A stretch of 35,571 nucleotides of DNA, taken from an uncultured Oscillospiraceae bacterium (GTDB lineage Bacteria > Bacillota > Clostridia > Oscillospirales > Oscillospiraceae). Positions 1 through 8,695 of the stretch are shown here, in pieces (positions within the stretch are counted from its first letter, which is position 1; each line of letters opens with the position of its first letter). The notes beneath the pieces are model-generated. The model was not told the DNA's origin. It saw only the letters and a program-made list of their open reading frames with translations, and ran no database searches. Location: positions 1-35,571 of the forward strand of contig CAKTPR010000008.1 in assembly GCA_934591725.1 (NCBI GenBank). Direction: 5' to 3'. The position numbers were made by a program, and so were the translations under genes.

Positions 1-162
1 ATAGTCCGCAGGATCGACGATTTGGGCCGTGTCGTGATCCCGAAGGAGATCCGCCGAACTATGCGTATCCGCGAGGGCGACCCGTTACAGACCACATTGA
101 CACCGTGGGAACAGTTCTGCTTTGGCATGCTCGATCTGGCCAAACGCGAGGGGTGGAAATAG
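1..162 (+). pseudogene. spoVT: SpoVT, 5' part of an interrupted gene (window-truncated), running into an element-encoded tail
   Basis: The open frame from base 1 reads IVRRIDDLGRVVIPKEIRR, the start of the SpoVT/AbrB swapped-hairpin DNA-binding domain; about five codons and the start lie outside the window. SpoVT is a late sporulation transcription regulator, forespore-expressed in Bacillus. The match holds through GDPL (codons 27-30 here), after which the expected EIF(V/T)D..GE continuation is replaced by QTTLTPWEQFC and a stop at 160-162. The missing continuation is found intact at 25191-25640. As it stands this half encodes only a broken DNA-binding domain with 27 foreign codons, so it is unlikely to work. 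Those 27 codons are inferred to be the native C-terminal tail of the element's recombinase in the circular form. Confidence 0.92.
60..101 (+). other. attL: left junction of the spoVT element
   Basis: Core GACCCG at 79-84 is shared with the right junction at 25191-25196. Left of it is spoVT sequence. Right of it, 82-101 (CCGTTAC..GAC) is the inverted counterpart of the arm at 25170-25189, matching at 17 of 20 positions. The symmetry centre falls on GA (79-80), the probable 2-bp crossover. Established: large serine integrases exchange at a central dinucleotide flanked by inverted half-sites. The exact crossover is inferred. Confidence 0.8.
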
Positions 163-223
163 TACATAGTGACTAAAACATAGGGCTCTACCGTGAGTAT
201 CCGCAAGGGCTGAAAGAGCAGGC

Positions 224-268
224 GAAAACGTCGGAATCCGTTGCGCAGCAACGGCTTCCGGCGTTTTC
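224..268 (+). terminator. Long-stem bidirectional terminator-like hairpin at the left end of the element
   Basis: GAAAACG..CCGTTGC (224-244) and GCAACGG..CGTTTTC (248-268) form a 21-bp stem with two G-U pairs and a GCA loop, flanked by A and T runs. It sits 62 bases after the stop at 162. It would end transcription of truncated spoVT now, and of the recombinase in the circular form. Apart from this hairpin I see no gene or RNA in 163-483. Confidence 0.75.
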
Positions 269-483
269 ATCTGTGGCAATGATGTCAGGGAGGGTAAATC
301 GGAGGGTTAGCAGGTAGAGCGTGTTCGAATTGCTTTAATACAAACTATGAGTAGTCTAAGCTCATGCATAGCGAGTTCCATTTATTGGGCTTCTGTTGTG
401 CCAAATAGAAATTATACCGACTGCATTAAACATCAGTATTGTCGCGGGAATGTACCTCAGTTTATTAGGTCTGCTGTTACTCT

Positions 484-1401
484 TTACTTTGCACCCGATT
501 TTTCTTTGCTTCCAGTAGATTTTATTATCGCCTCCATGTATCCAACAAGTATTTTTTTCTTTTCTTCTTCTGTACAAATGCTTGAATCCAAATTCATCAC
601 AGTTTCCGCTATTCCATCAATAATTGCTTGTGCAAGTACACTCGCCTGAGTGCTATCAATATCTTCTTTTGTCACGTTGTTGTTCTTAAGCATTTTTTCT
701 TTTTCTTCTTTTAATGGCTTCAACATATCAAGGAATAAGATTACAATTGAATTTGTCGTACAGAAGAACGAGAAATGTAATATATTTTGCGTATAAATAG
801 TATTAGGCTCACCTATGATATATATTTGTGCAGAGGATAATATAAGTAAAAACAGATTAACTGTTAGCAGAATAACAGTTAAAAATGTCGTTTCAATTTC
901 TTGAGAAAAGCTCATTTTATCCATAATCGATTTGTATTTCTGAAGCAAATCGGTCGAATCCGACTCTTGTGGTTGCCTTTTTTTCAAAAAATCAATTATG
1001 ATAACATCCCAGACCAGAAAAATAGCCAGTGATAGCCCAAAAATCGTCCACTGTAATGATAAAATATCATATACCATTTCTGTAGTCCAAATAGGTTCTT
1101 TTTTTGTCGATGCAAGTGCAAAAACCAGCAGTAAATATCCCATTAATAATTTAGGATAATTTTTCTTAATCCAAAAAGAAAAACGAGTTTCCCCAATTTG
1201 TTTCGCACTTCGTAATGTTAAAGCTGACACGGTAGCAGAAATGACCAAGCTTATTACTATGCAGGCCCGAAACCAACCAACAACATCTATTTTTACATAG
1301 TTTTTTATGCATATCAATGATGCCCCTAAGAGCACAAACACAATACCAAACGAAATAGCGAAAGTTAAAATAAACAGTCCCAATGCCTTGTTATTTTTCA
1401 T
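484..1401 (-). CDS. Hypothetical six-helix integral membrane protein
   Basis: 305 residues starting MKNNKALGLFILTF with a GGAGGAA ribosome site just upstream. Hydrophobic stretches at about 8-30, 42-62, 85-100, 116-136, 172-195 and 205-225 predict six membrane helices; residues 226-305 form a charged, Lys/Glu-rich soluble tail. I do not recognise the family. The gene is clearly richer in A and T than the catabolic genes to its right, suggesting separate acquisition. It lies downstream of, and on the same strand as, the RhuM gene, with a 144-base gap, at the left end of the element. Small multi-helix proteins at element ends are sometimes immunity or exclusion factors, but nothing here proves that. 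Confidence 0.75.
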   Translation of the reverse strand: MKNNKALGLFILTFAISFGIVFVLLGASLICIKNYVKIDVVGWFRACIVISLVISATVSALTLRSAKQIGETRFSFWIKKNYPKLLMGYLLLVFALASTKKEPIWTTEMVYDILSLQWTIFGLSLAIFLVWDVIIIDFLKKRQPQESDSTDLLQKYKSIMDKMSFSQEIETTFLTVILLTVNLFLLILSSAQIYIIGEPNTIYTQNILHFSFFCTTNSIVILFLDMLKPLKEEKEKMLKNNNVTKEDIDSTQASVLAQAIIDGIAETVMNLDSSICTEEEKKKILVGYMEAIIKSTGSKEKSGAK

Positions 1402-1545
1402 CTTCTTCCTCCGATAATCTTCAAATTAGTATCCAGCAAGTGTTCTTCATATGATTCTCCATGTTGATTGCATATAGCTTGAAGCTCACACAGATTATCA
1501 CGCCGAGGCCGCGCATTTCAACTGACTGCAAATTGTAGTCAGTAT

Positions 1546-2541
1546 TCATTCCCTCGCCTTTCCTTTGGCCAGCTTCTCGGTCTCGCGTATAGTCTCCAAA
1601 TAGGCTTCTTCTACTGGGGAAAGGGTTTCAACCTGATATTTTCTATATTCCTGCTCTGCTTTTTCCATGGCCTGCTTATGGCTGACAGTGCCCGCACCCT
1701 CCAGCAGCTTTTCTCCGGTGGTGGAAAGTATCCTGTCCAAATGCTCGATATAGTCGGACATGTGCATGGGGTTATGCCGCATTGCCTGCACCTCGGCAAA
1801 GTCAAAATACCCGGACACGAGGTTGTTCAAAATCTTCAGTTCGTCTTCATCCAGATAATTCTTCGCGACCTTTACGTCGCTGAGCACAGGCATTTCACCT
1901 TTGAACGTCTTCAGCCCCATAAACGGTTTGGACGCATCCGCGCGCTGATAGATCACCTCCGCGGCGGTGTGGCCATGCGCCGCATAGTGCAGCTTGTTCT
2001 GCACAATTTTGAAAAAGCGGACAGACTCGGCGCTGGTCGGATCATAGTCCACACTGGTCGCGTACAGATCCAGCACCTGACGGTACAACACCTTCTCGGA
2101 CGAGCGGATATCGCGGATGCGGTCAAGCAGTTCTTTCCAATAGCTCCCGCCGCCGAGCTGCTTCAGGCGCTCATCATCCATAGTGAAGCCTTTGATCATA
2201 TACTCCTTCAGCCGTTCCGTAGCCCAGCGCCGGAAATTTGTTGCAATCGAGGATTTGATACGGTAGCCGAGAGAAATGATTATGTCCAGATTATAATATG
2301 TCGTATTATAGTTTTTCCCGTCAGCAGCAGTTGTTCGGAATTTCCGAACAACTGCCCTTTCTTCAAGCTCGCCCTCTTCAAATATATGCTTTATATGTTC
2401 ACTGACGTTTGACCTGCTCGTTTGATAGAGCTGCACCAATTGTGCCTGCGTCAGCCAAACGGTTTCGTCTTCCATCTTTACGTCGATATGTGTTAAGCCA
2501 TCATCAGTCTGATAAATAATGATTTCACCGTTGTTATCCAT
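1546..2541 (-). CDS. RhuM-family protein (left copy)
   Basis: 331 residues, matching the Virulence_RhuM family by the N-terminal signature VWLTQAQLVQLY (28-39) followed by SRSNVSEHI (a probable DNA-binding helix pair), then YYNLDIIISLGYR (82-94) and FRRWAT (103-108). The C-terminal half is helical and charged. RhuM proteins are common on islands and near recombinases; their biochemical role is not established, though the N-terminal part looks regulatory. A GGAGGA ribosome site precedes the ATG. A divergent paralogue with the same signatures lies at 22456-23478 beside the recombinase, so the element carries one near each end. Confidence 0.85.
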   Translation of the reverse strand: MDNNGEIIIYQTDDGLTHIDVKMEDETVWLTQAQLVQLYQTSRSNVSEHIKHIFEEGELEERAVVRKFRTTAADGKNYNTTYYNLDIIISLGYRIKSSIATNFRRWATERLKEYMIKGFTMDDERLKQLGGGSYWKELLDRIRDIRSSEKVLYRQVLDLYATSVDYDPTSAESVRFFKIVQNKLHYAAHGHTAAEVIYQRADASKPFMGLKTFKGEMPVLSDVKVAKNYLDEDELKILNNLVSGYFDFAEVQAMRHNPMHMSDYIEHLDRILSTTGEKLLEGAGTVSHKQAMEKAEQEYRKYQVETLSPVEEAYLETIRETEKLAKGKARE

Positions 2542-2713
2542 TCAGCCTTTCCTCCATCTCTGTCCTAATGCCCCTGCTCCTGATTAATTTTATTTTAATC
2601 TGACCGCGTGCGCCCGTCAAGGCAATTATACGTTATACTCCCATTTCGTCTATGCATGTAATATTAGTCTTCGTGCGTTCTTCGTTTTCTCAGGCACGTA
2701 TAGATTTATGAAT

Positions 2714-2751
2714 AGCAAAGACGTGTACGGCATGCCGCACACGTCTTTGCT
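2714..2751 (-). terminator. Stem-loop downstream of the oxidoreductase operon
   Basis: AGCAAAGACGTGT (2714-2726) pairs with ACACGTCTTTGCT (2739-2751), a 13-bp perfect stem with a palindromic CGGCATGCCG inside. It lies 36 bases beyond the stop of the leftward operon. The T-rich side is best on the plus strand (TTTATTCTTTTTT), so termination may work in either direction. Confidence 0.6.
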
Positions 2752-2786
2752 GTTTATTCTTTTTTGCTCTGTTCCAGTGGTCTTGA

Positions 2787-3770
2787 TCAGCAGATGTCAA
2801 ACTTGGAAAGGCTTTCAACGCATTCTTTCATCATACCGTCGATAACTTCCTTGACGCTGACAACACTGTGGATAAGACCGCCGGTCTGTCCGATGCAGAT
2901 AACGCCGCAGTTCTCCACATCACCGTTCTCAAAGAACATCTTACAGGCGGTCTTGCCGGCAACATCAGCTGCAACATCCTTGAATTCACAGCCCTTCTGC
3001 TCCATGTCGTACACTCTCTGCGCAACGGGAGACTTGTACATACGGGTGCTGTTCACGAAGCTTCTGAGAAGGATGATCGTGTCCATCTCGGTTGCGTTTT
3101 CGGCGAGATGCTGCTTCACCTGATTGAGCACGGGGCATTCCTTGGTGAGCAAAAAACGCGAACCCATGTACACGCCCTGGGCACCGAGCATGAGCGCGGC
3201 GGCCATCTGACGTCCGGTGGATACACCGCCCGCCAAAATAACAGGGATATCAAGCTCTTCAACGCAGCGAGGAGTAAGAACCATTGAGGTGATATCGTTC
3301 TCTCCGGGATGACCGGCGCACTCACAGCCGTCGGCAACGATGATATCCGCCCCCAGGGACTGCGCCTTTAGGGCATGCTTTACAGTCGTGCACTTATGCA
3401 TGAGCACCATACCCGCATCCTTTATCTTTTCAACCATGTCCGGCTTCGGCGGGCGTCCAGCGGTCTCCATGACCTTTACGCCCTCTTCCGCACACACACG
3501 TATGTAGCCCTCATAATCGGGAACCACCAAGGACGGCATCAAGGTCAGGTTTACAGCAAAGGGCTTGGAGGTTTTTTCTTTTATCAGATGTATTTCCTTA
3601 CGCAGATCCTCGGCGGTGGAGAATGTGGAGGACGAGAGCAGGCCAAGACCGCCCGCCTCGGAGACTGCCGATACCAGCGGCGCTCTGGATATCCACTGCA
3701 TACAGCCCTGTACTATCGGGTACTGGATATTAAGCTTTTCCGTAACGGCGGTTTTTATCTGTTTATTCAT
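2787..3770 (-). CDS. NAD(P)H-dependent flavin oxidoreductase, nitronate monooxygenase / FabK-type
   Basis: 327 residues of the FMN TIM-barrel family that includes 2-nitropropane dioxygenase and FabK enoyl reductase. Visible signatures are YPIVQGCMQWISRAPL near the N-terminus, ADGCECAGHPGEND with the family's catalytic-position His at 154, and AGGVSTGRQMAAALMLGAQGV in the FMN phosphate-binding region. It is the last gene of a leftward operon after acyl-CoA synthetase, EtfB and EtfA; the gap to EtfA is 19 bases and an AAGGGG ribosome site precedes ATG. In an acyl-CoA operon it may act on an enoyl or nitro-type substrate or reoxidise flavin; the substrate is unknown. Confidence 0.85.
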   Translation of the reverse strand: MNKQIKTAVTEKLNIQYPIVQGCMQWISRAPLVSAVSEAGGLGLLSSSTFSTAEDLRKEIHLIKEKTSKPFAVNLTLMPSLVVPDYEGYIRVCAEEGVKVMETAGRPPKPDMVEKIKDAGMVLMHKCTTVKHALKAQSLGADIIVADGCECAGHPGENDITSMVLTPRCVEELDIPVILAGGVSTGRQMAAALMLGAQGVYMGSRFLLTKECPVLNQVKQHLAENATEMDTIILLRSFVNSTRMYKSPVAQRVYDMEQKGCEFKDVAADVAGKTACKMFFENGDVENCGVICIGQTGGLIHSVVSVKEVIDGMMKECVESLSKFDIC

Positions 3771-3789
3771 TTTTGTTTCCCCTTTATTT

Positions 3790-4701
3790 TTACTTGTTCA
3801 GTTTTTCGGAAATGGCTGCAATGGTCTCCTGGAGGCCGCCGACTATACCATAGTCGCACTGTTTGAATATGGGTGCATTCTTATCCTTGTTAACGGCAAT
3901 TATCGTCCCCGATGAATTTACTCCGGCCATGTGCTGTATCACGCCCGATATACCGAGCGCCAAATAAAGCTCCGGCTTTATAGTGCTCCCCGTAACGCCT
4001 ACATAGCGTTCGCGCGGCATGAGCTTGGATTCCTCAGCCACAGGGCGCGTGCACGCCATCTCTGCTCCGAGCTGCTGTGCGAAAGCCTCGGCCTTGGCAA
4101 GCGCTGCCTGATCGCCGATACCGCGTCCGACACCGACTACCTTTCTCGCTGCGCCCAGATTAACACGCTGCTGAGGTTTGGGTTCTATCGAGATGAGCTC
4201 TACGCCGTCCATGCCCTCGGCGTTATATTCGATGATCTCCGCCGCAGGCGTGACCGCATCGGTACGATATACGCCCGAGCCGACAACAGCCACGGCTATA
4301 TCTGCTGCGCAGTGCTCCGTCTTATGGGCTTTGCCGCCGTATACGACGCGCTTTGAGCAGACCTCACCGTCCTCGCCGATCGTAAGTTCCTCGCTGTCAG
4401 TCAGGACACTGACGCCGTTTTCTGCCGCTATCATCGCGGCAATGAATCTGCCGTCGCGGCTTTGTTCGACGAGTACGAGCTGCGGAGCTTCATCTGCGAT
4501 TATTCTTTTTATTGCCTTTACCGCGCCCGGGGCGCAGCTGTTTCCTTGGATGCAATATGCCCTCTGCGCATTCACGGCGCATGAATCGCCGCCGAGAGAT
4601 ATAACAACTACGGATCCCGCCAGCTGCGCCGCGCCCGCTGTCAGCGAACCCGCACTGTCACTTTTTGCTGCGATCACTACGGCTTTTTTTAGCTTGTTCA
4701 T
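3790..4701 (-). CDS. etfA: Electron transfer flavoprotein alpha subunit (FixB-like)
   Basis: 303 residues. The C-terminal FAD-binding domain is clear: ETF-alpha signature stretch TGSTIKPELYLALGISG, followed by IQHMAGV and IIAVNKDKNAPIFKQCDYG. With the adjacent EtfB it should form an FAD-carrying heterodimer passing electrons between an acyl-CoA dehydrogenase and another redox partner. It starts 13 bases after EtfB, with GAGGAGG before the ATG. The context (acyl-CoA synthetase, CaiA-like dehydrogenase, CaiB-like transferases) resembles the fixAB partners of the carnitine system. It is a second ETF, distinct from the one at 18917-20711. Confidence 0.93.
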   Translation of the reverse strand: MNKLKKAVVIAAKSDSAGSLTAGAAQLAGSVVVISLGGDSCAVNAQRAYCIQGNSCAPGAVKAIKRIIADEAPQLVLVEQSRDGRFIAAMIAAENGVSVLTDSEELTIGEDGEVCSKRVVYGGKAHKTEHCAADIAVAVVGSGVYRTDAVTPAAEIIEYNAEGMDGVELISIEPKPQQRVNLGAARKVVGVGRGIGDQAALAKAEAFAQQLGAEMACTRPVAEESKLMPRERYVGVTGSTIKPELYLALGISGVIQHMAGVNSSGTIIAVNKDKNAPIFKQCDYGIVGGLQETIAAISEKLNK

Positions 4702-4714
4702 CTGCGCTGCCTCC

Positions 4715-5488
4715 TCATAGGAACTTTTTCAGCTGTTCCGTGATAGCGGCAACAGCTTCATCATCCATGCTCTGGTACACCTCACAGCGGCGGCTGGTCT
4801 CACTCGGCGCAATGACACCGCCGCTTATGCTGCCATGCTCGGGAACGCAGTCCAGATCTGCAAGACTCCATGTCTCAAACGGCTTTTTCCCGGCAGACAG
4901 AGTGTCCCGCACGGACACAAAGCGCGGGGTGTTGAGGTCGGAGGTCACGCACAGCACCGCAGGCATATTGACGCGGTAAACCTCGGCCGCACTTTCGACT
5001 GTGCGCCTGACTATCAGGTGGCCATCCTCGATCCGTATATCGGTCACCGCATTGAGAACCGGCCAGCCAAGCAGCGCGCCGACCATGAGTCCGGTCTGCT
5101 GGGCATACATATCTCCGGAGCCTTCGCCGAATATTACAAGATCCGCATCTCCGATTTTCTTTATCCCCGCAGCAAGTGCGGCAGCCGTATAAAGCGGGTC
5201 GGCGCCGTCTCCCTGCAGGCTGTCATCTCTTATGCAAAAGAGCTTTTCCGCCCCGCGGGAAAGGATATCCTTTCTCCGCCGGCTGTCATCTACCGCCGCT
5301 CCGCCGGCTGTCAGGGACACGATGTGTACATCATCATAGCTGTCTCTCAGCTTTGCGGCAGCTTCTATCGCGTTCATATCGTAGGGGCTTATCTGCCACA
5401 CGCAATCGGACAGGTTCAGGCTGCGTCCCGGCTCCGTATGCAGGCTCTCGGCATCCGGAACACATTTTACGCTGGTAATAATTTTCAT
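4715..5488 (-). CDS. etfB: Electron transfer flavoprotein beta subunit (FixA-like)
   Basis: 257 residues beginning MKIITSVKCVPD, the usual EtfB start. The middle carries the ETF-beta pattern around GEGSGDMYAQQTGLMVGALLGWPV, and the C-terminal part ends in an amphipathic helix that in the family wraps the alpha subunit. It lies between acyl-CoA synthetase (24-base gap) and EtfA (13-base gap) in one leftward operon; an AGGAG site precedes ATG. It is noticeably different from the EtfB at 18917-19705, consistent with two ETFs serving different dehydrogenases. Confidence 0.92.
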   Translation of the reverse strand: MKIITSVKCVPDAESLHTEPGRSLNLSDCVWQISPYDMNAIEAAAKLRDSYDDVHIVSLTAGGAAVDDSRRRKDILSRGAEKLFCIRDDSLQGDGADPLYTAAALAAGIKKIGDADLVIFGEGSGDMYAQQTGLMVGALLGWPVLNAVTDIRIEDGHLIVRRTVESAAEVYRVNMPAVLCVTSDLNTPRFVSVRDTLSAGKKPFETWSLADLDCVPEHGSISGGVIAPSETSRRCEVYQSMDDEAVAAITEQLKKFL

Positions 5489-5512
5489 TGCATTTCTCCT
5501 ATTGAACAGAGT

Positions 5513-7087
5513 TTATTGACGCTTCTCCGAGGTGAACAGCTTTACTATCGCAGGCTTATTGAGCTTTCCTACCGCATTGTGCGGAAGCTCCCGAACAACA
5601 AATATCTTTTTCGGAACCTTGAAGCCTGCGATCCTGTCATGGCAATATTTGTACAGCTCATCCGCATCAAGCTCGCAGCCCTTTTCCGGAACAACGGCAG
5701 CCGTAACAAGCTCTCCCCAGTGTGCATCCGGTGTACCGAACACACAGCTTTCTTTAACGCCGGGGTGCCGCGCCAGAAGGTTTTCCACCTCCTGCGAGAA
5801 AACATTTTCACCGCCGGTTATTATCAGGTCGCTCCTGCGTCCGGTGAGCTTGAGGAAACCGTCCTCATCGAGAAAGCCCATATCGTCGCTGTAATACCAT
5901 CCGTCTCTGAGGACCTCGTGCGTCAGCTCCGGCTGCTTGTAGTATCCGACCATCATCCCAGGCCCTTTCAGGCATATCCTGCCGGTCACATTTGCATGGC
6001 AGGGCTTATCATTGTCATCGACGATCTTTATTTCTACCCCGCGCAGAGCCGTGCCGACCGTGTACAGATGCTTGTAACCGTCCTTCAAATGATCCTCCGG
6101 CTGGAGGATCGTGACGATGGAGCCCATCTCGGTCATGCCGTATGACTGCATGAAGCCGCAGTTGAATTTCTTGATGGCGGCATCTATAAGAGTGGGAGAC
6201 ATAGGCGCTGCGGAATAGCCGATCGTCTTTACTGCCGACAGGTCGAAGCTGTCAATGTTCTCCTGATGCAGAAGACTGTATAGCACTGTAGGCATTGCGG
6301 ATATTCTGTTGACATGGTATTCCGAAACGGCTTTAAGGTACTCCTGCGGGTCGAAGCGGTTGAATAGGACCGCCTGCGCACCGACGGCTATGCAGGCATA
6401 TATCCCGCTGCTTGCAGAGTGGAACATCTGGCACATTGCGAGAAAGACCATGCCCTCATAGAACCGCAGTCCATCCGCGCAGGTGCCGATCTGATCCGTA
6501 AAGCCGCGATGACTGTACACAACAGTTTTCGGCCTGCCGCTCGCCCCGCTGGTATGCAGATGCATGAGCGGAGCATTCTCGCTGAAAAAGCGCATATTGA
6601 AGGTCCCGTCATGCCCGGAAATGAACTGTTTATATGAACGCTCGCATTTTTCGGTGTCATCCAGGCTTATAAAGGCCATCTGCTCCGGCTCCGAAACAAG
6701 CATCTCATGCAGCTGGGCATGCCACTGCGCATTGCTGTATCTGTAAAAAAGCAGTTTAACATCATTGAAGCGCAGCAAATACAGAAGTTCCTCCGGTCCA
6801 AGACGCCAATTGAGTTTTACCGCGACAGCGCCAAGCTTTGCGCAGCCGAACACTATAGCAAGATATTCGACACAGTTCGGGGTAAGCAGCGCGACCTTGT
6901 CGCCCGGTCGTATTCCCTCGGCCTCAAGCGCGGCGGCAACGTCGTTGGACTCCCGCTCGAGCTGACCGAATGTCCGACGCTCCCCTCCGCATACAAAAGC
7001 GGTCTTATCGGGAAGCCGTGCCGCCGTGCTCCTGAGTATCTCGGCAAAGTTCTTCATCTTATGCAGCTCTGAATACATATCTGCCAT
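5513..7087 (-). CDS. AMP-forming acyl-CoA synthetase (CaiC-like)
   Basis: 524 residues. ANL-superfamily motifs are in order: phosphate loop TSGASGRPKTV (about 179-189), YGMTE (316-320), YYSDDMGF with LTGRRSDLIITGGENV (about 398-429), and the C-terminal catalytic Lys508 in NAVGKLNK. It activates a carboxylic acid to its CoA thioester with ATP. The start is MADMYSELHKM at 7087, preceded by GAGGTGGAG; the upstream in-frame extension to 7288 lacks family similarity. It heads the leftward operon with EtfB, EtfA and the flavin oxidoreductase. The carnitine-type neighbourhood suggests a betaine or small carboxylate substrate, but specificity cannot be read. Confidence 0.88.
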   Translation of the reverse strand: MADMYSELHKMKNFAEILRSTAARLPDKTAFVCGGERRTFGQLERESNDVAAALEAEGIRPGDKVALLTPNCVEYLAIVFGCAKLGAVAVKLNWRLGPEELLYLLRFNDVKLLFYRYSNAQWHAQLHEMLVSEPEQMAFISLDDTEKCERSYKQFISGHDGTFNMRFFSENAPLMHLHTSGASGRPKTVVYSHRGFTDQIGTCADGLRFYEGMVFLAMCQMFHSASSGIYACIAVGAQAVLFNRFDPQEYLKAVSEYHVNRISAMPTVLYSLLHQENIDSFDLSAVKTIGYSAAPMSPTLIDAAIKKFNCGFMQSYGMTEMGSIVTILQPEDHLKDGYKHLYTVGTALRGVEIKIVDDNDKPCHANVTGRICLKGPGMMVGYYKQPELTHEVLRDGWYYSDDMGFLDEDGFLKLTGRRSDLIITGGENVFSQEVENLLARHPGVKESCVFGTPDAHWGELVTAAVVPEKGCELDADELYKYCHDRIAGFKVPKKIFVVRELPHNAVGKLNKPAIVKLFTSEKRQ

Positions 7088-7422
7088 TGTCTCCACCTCT
7101 AACACTGTGATAATTGTACAGGCAAAACACACGTTTTTCCATGTTGCCTGATAAAAAAATATTTTGAAATACCTTTGCTGCTTTGTGCAGCCGTCCAAAC
7201 GCCGCTGCAGGGAACACCGCGGCCGCTTTCCTGCCGCACGGGATCGCATTTTTTGTTTGCAAGCCAAAATCTCAGTGCAGTACCGCATATATCTTTGGGT
7301 CCGCGCATGGTGAATACCGCATTAAAGTATGATAGAATTTAAACACAGTCGTTTAGCCTGTTGTGTTTTTGTGCATACACATAAGCACTCGCCAACAAAT
7401 CTGTCACCGAAAGGAGAACACT
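7088..7422. promoter_or_regulatory. Divergent control region between acyl-CoA synthetase and CoA-transferase
   Basis: 335 bases with no gene. It must carry both leftward and rightward promoters; a plausible rightward -10 lies in TATGATAGAAT at 7328-7338, without a clear -35. A perfect dyad TGTG-CATA-CACA lies at 7370-7381, downstream of that -10 where a repressor would block. A second palindrome GCTGC-TTTGT-GCAGC is at 7177-7191 and shares CTGCTTTGTG with the permease control region (17132-17141). An AAAGGAG ribosome site lies at 7410-7416. Confidence 0.5.
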
Positions 7423-8646
7423 ATGGAAGAACGAAGACCTTTGTCCGGCGTGAGGATCATCGAAATGGGCAACGCCGTTGCCGGCCCATCCTGCGGAAAG
7501 CTTCTGGCCGATTGGGGTGCGGAGGTAATAAAAGTCGAAAGCAGCTACGGCGACACCTGGCGCGTATACGGCCGCATCGTCAATGTGCCCTGTACCGCTG
7601 AGGAAAATCCTCTTTTCGATATGTTCAACGGCGGGAAGAAATGCGTCAGCCTCGACCTCAATACGGAGGGCGGACAGCGGGTAATGCAGAGGCTGCTGGA
7701 AAGCAGCGATGTCCTGCTCACAAGCTTCCGCGAAAAGGCCATGAAGAAGCAGGGGCTCGATTACGCGAGCCTAAAGGAAAAATATCCCCGGCTCATTTAC
7801 GCGATCCTGACCGGCTACGGCGACAAGGGGCCGAAGAAGGATGACCCCGGATATGACCTTGTCGCATTCTGGGGCATCACCGGTTTCCTTGCCGATCAGG
7901 GCATTGTCACTCCGGGCAGCTATCCTATCCTCCCGCCCGGCGGTATCGGTGATATCACCGCATCCGTCATGCTTTACGGCGCGATCGTTTCGGCGCTGTA
8001 CGCGAGGGAGAAAACCGGCAAAGGCGACAGGGTAACGGTTTCGCTTTACGGAGCTGCTCTGCACGTTATGAGCGTCATAGCCACCGTGACGCAGGATCGC
8101 TTCAAAGCGCCGTATCCGCGCACGCGCCAGCAGACGACGCCTTATATGAACCCGTACAAATGTGCCGACGGAGAATGGCTTCAGATAAGCATCATGGACT
8201 ATGCAAAGGACTATAGGAACTTTGTGTCCGCTCTCGGTATCCCCGAATACGCGGATGATCCAAGATACGCCACGGTCTCCGGCTGCCGCCGGAACCGCGT
8301 TGAGCTGATAGAAAAGCTTGAGGAGCAGTTCCTGAAAAAGACCTGTGCGCAGTGGCAGGAGATACTCTCCCCGCTCGGCATTGTCAATGACAGGCTCGGC
8401 CATTACCGTGAAATACAGTTCAGCGAGCAGGCGCGAGCAAACGGATATACCGTCGATCACACCTCACCGAATGGGAACAGGTGCATGATCGTCCGTCCCG
8501 CGATGCAGGCCGACAGCATGCCGATGGCGGAGCCCTCCGTCGCTTCGGTCGTGGGCGGCGATACCGTAAGCGTGCTGCATGAACTCGGCTACGGTGACGC
8601 TGAGATCGACGCTTTGCTGAGCAGCAAGGCAATTCTGCAAAGCTGA
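7423..8646 (+). CDS. Class III (CaiB/BaiF) CoA-transferase, copy 1
   Basis: 407 residues from ATG 7423, placed by AAAGGAG 7 bases upstream. It has the family N-terminus (LSGVRIIEMG..GPSCGKLLADWGAEVIK) and the catalytic Asp177 in GGIGDITAS, the residue that forms the acyl-enzyme anhydride in formyl-CoA and carnitine CoA-transferases. It moves CoA between an acyl-CoA and a free acid. It is closely similar to the transferase at 9883-11109. It is the only plus-strand gene in this part of the cargo, transcribed divergently from the acyl-CoA synthetase and convergently with the acyl-CoA dehydrogenase. Confidence 0.92.
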   Translation: MEERRPLSGVRIIEMGNAVAGPSCGKLLADWGAEVIKVESSYGDTWRVYGRIVNVPCTAEENPLFDMFNGGKKCVSLDLNTEGGQRVMQRLLESSDVLLTSFREKAMKKQGLDYASLKEKYPRLIYAILTGYGDKGPKKDDPGYDLVAFWGITGFLADQGIVTPGSYPILPPGGIGDITASVMLYGAIVSALYAREKTGKGDRVTVSLYGAALHVMSVIATVTQDRFKAPYPRTRQQTTPYMNPYKCADGEWLQISIMDYAKDYRNFVSALGIPEYADDPRYATVSGCRRNRVELIEKLEEQFLKKTCAQWQEILSPLGIVNDRLGHYREIQFSEQARANGYTVDHTSPNGNRCMIVRPAMQADSMPMAEPSVASVVGGDTVSVLHELGYGDAEIDALLSSKAILQS

Positions 8647-8665
8647 AAGCAAATATCATTCAAAA

Positions 8666-8693
8666 AATGCAGGCAGCCGAGACTGCCTGCATT
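8666..8693. terminator. Bidirectional terminator between convergent genes
   Basis: AATGCAGGCAG (8666-8676) pairs with CTGCCTGCATT (8683-8693), an 11-bp perfect stem with a 6-base loop, preceded by an A run and followed by TTTTTTT a few bases on. It serves the rightward CoA-transferase and the leftward dehydrogenase, whose stop is at 8696, so on that side the stem abuts the coding end. Confidence 0.85.
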
Positions 8694-8695
8694 CC

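Noticed and set aside
190..212. Second copy of the attachment core near 198 (TATCCGC.AGGGC resembles 66-78)
   Set aside because: Only a short imperfect match to the spoVT side, lacking GACCCG and the inverted arms; probably chance or a weak remnant.
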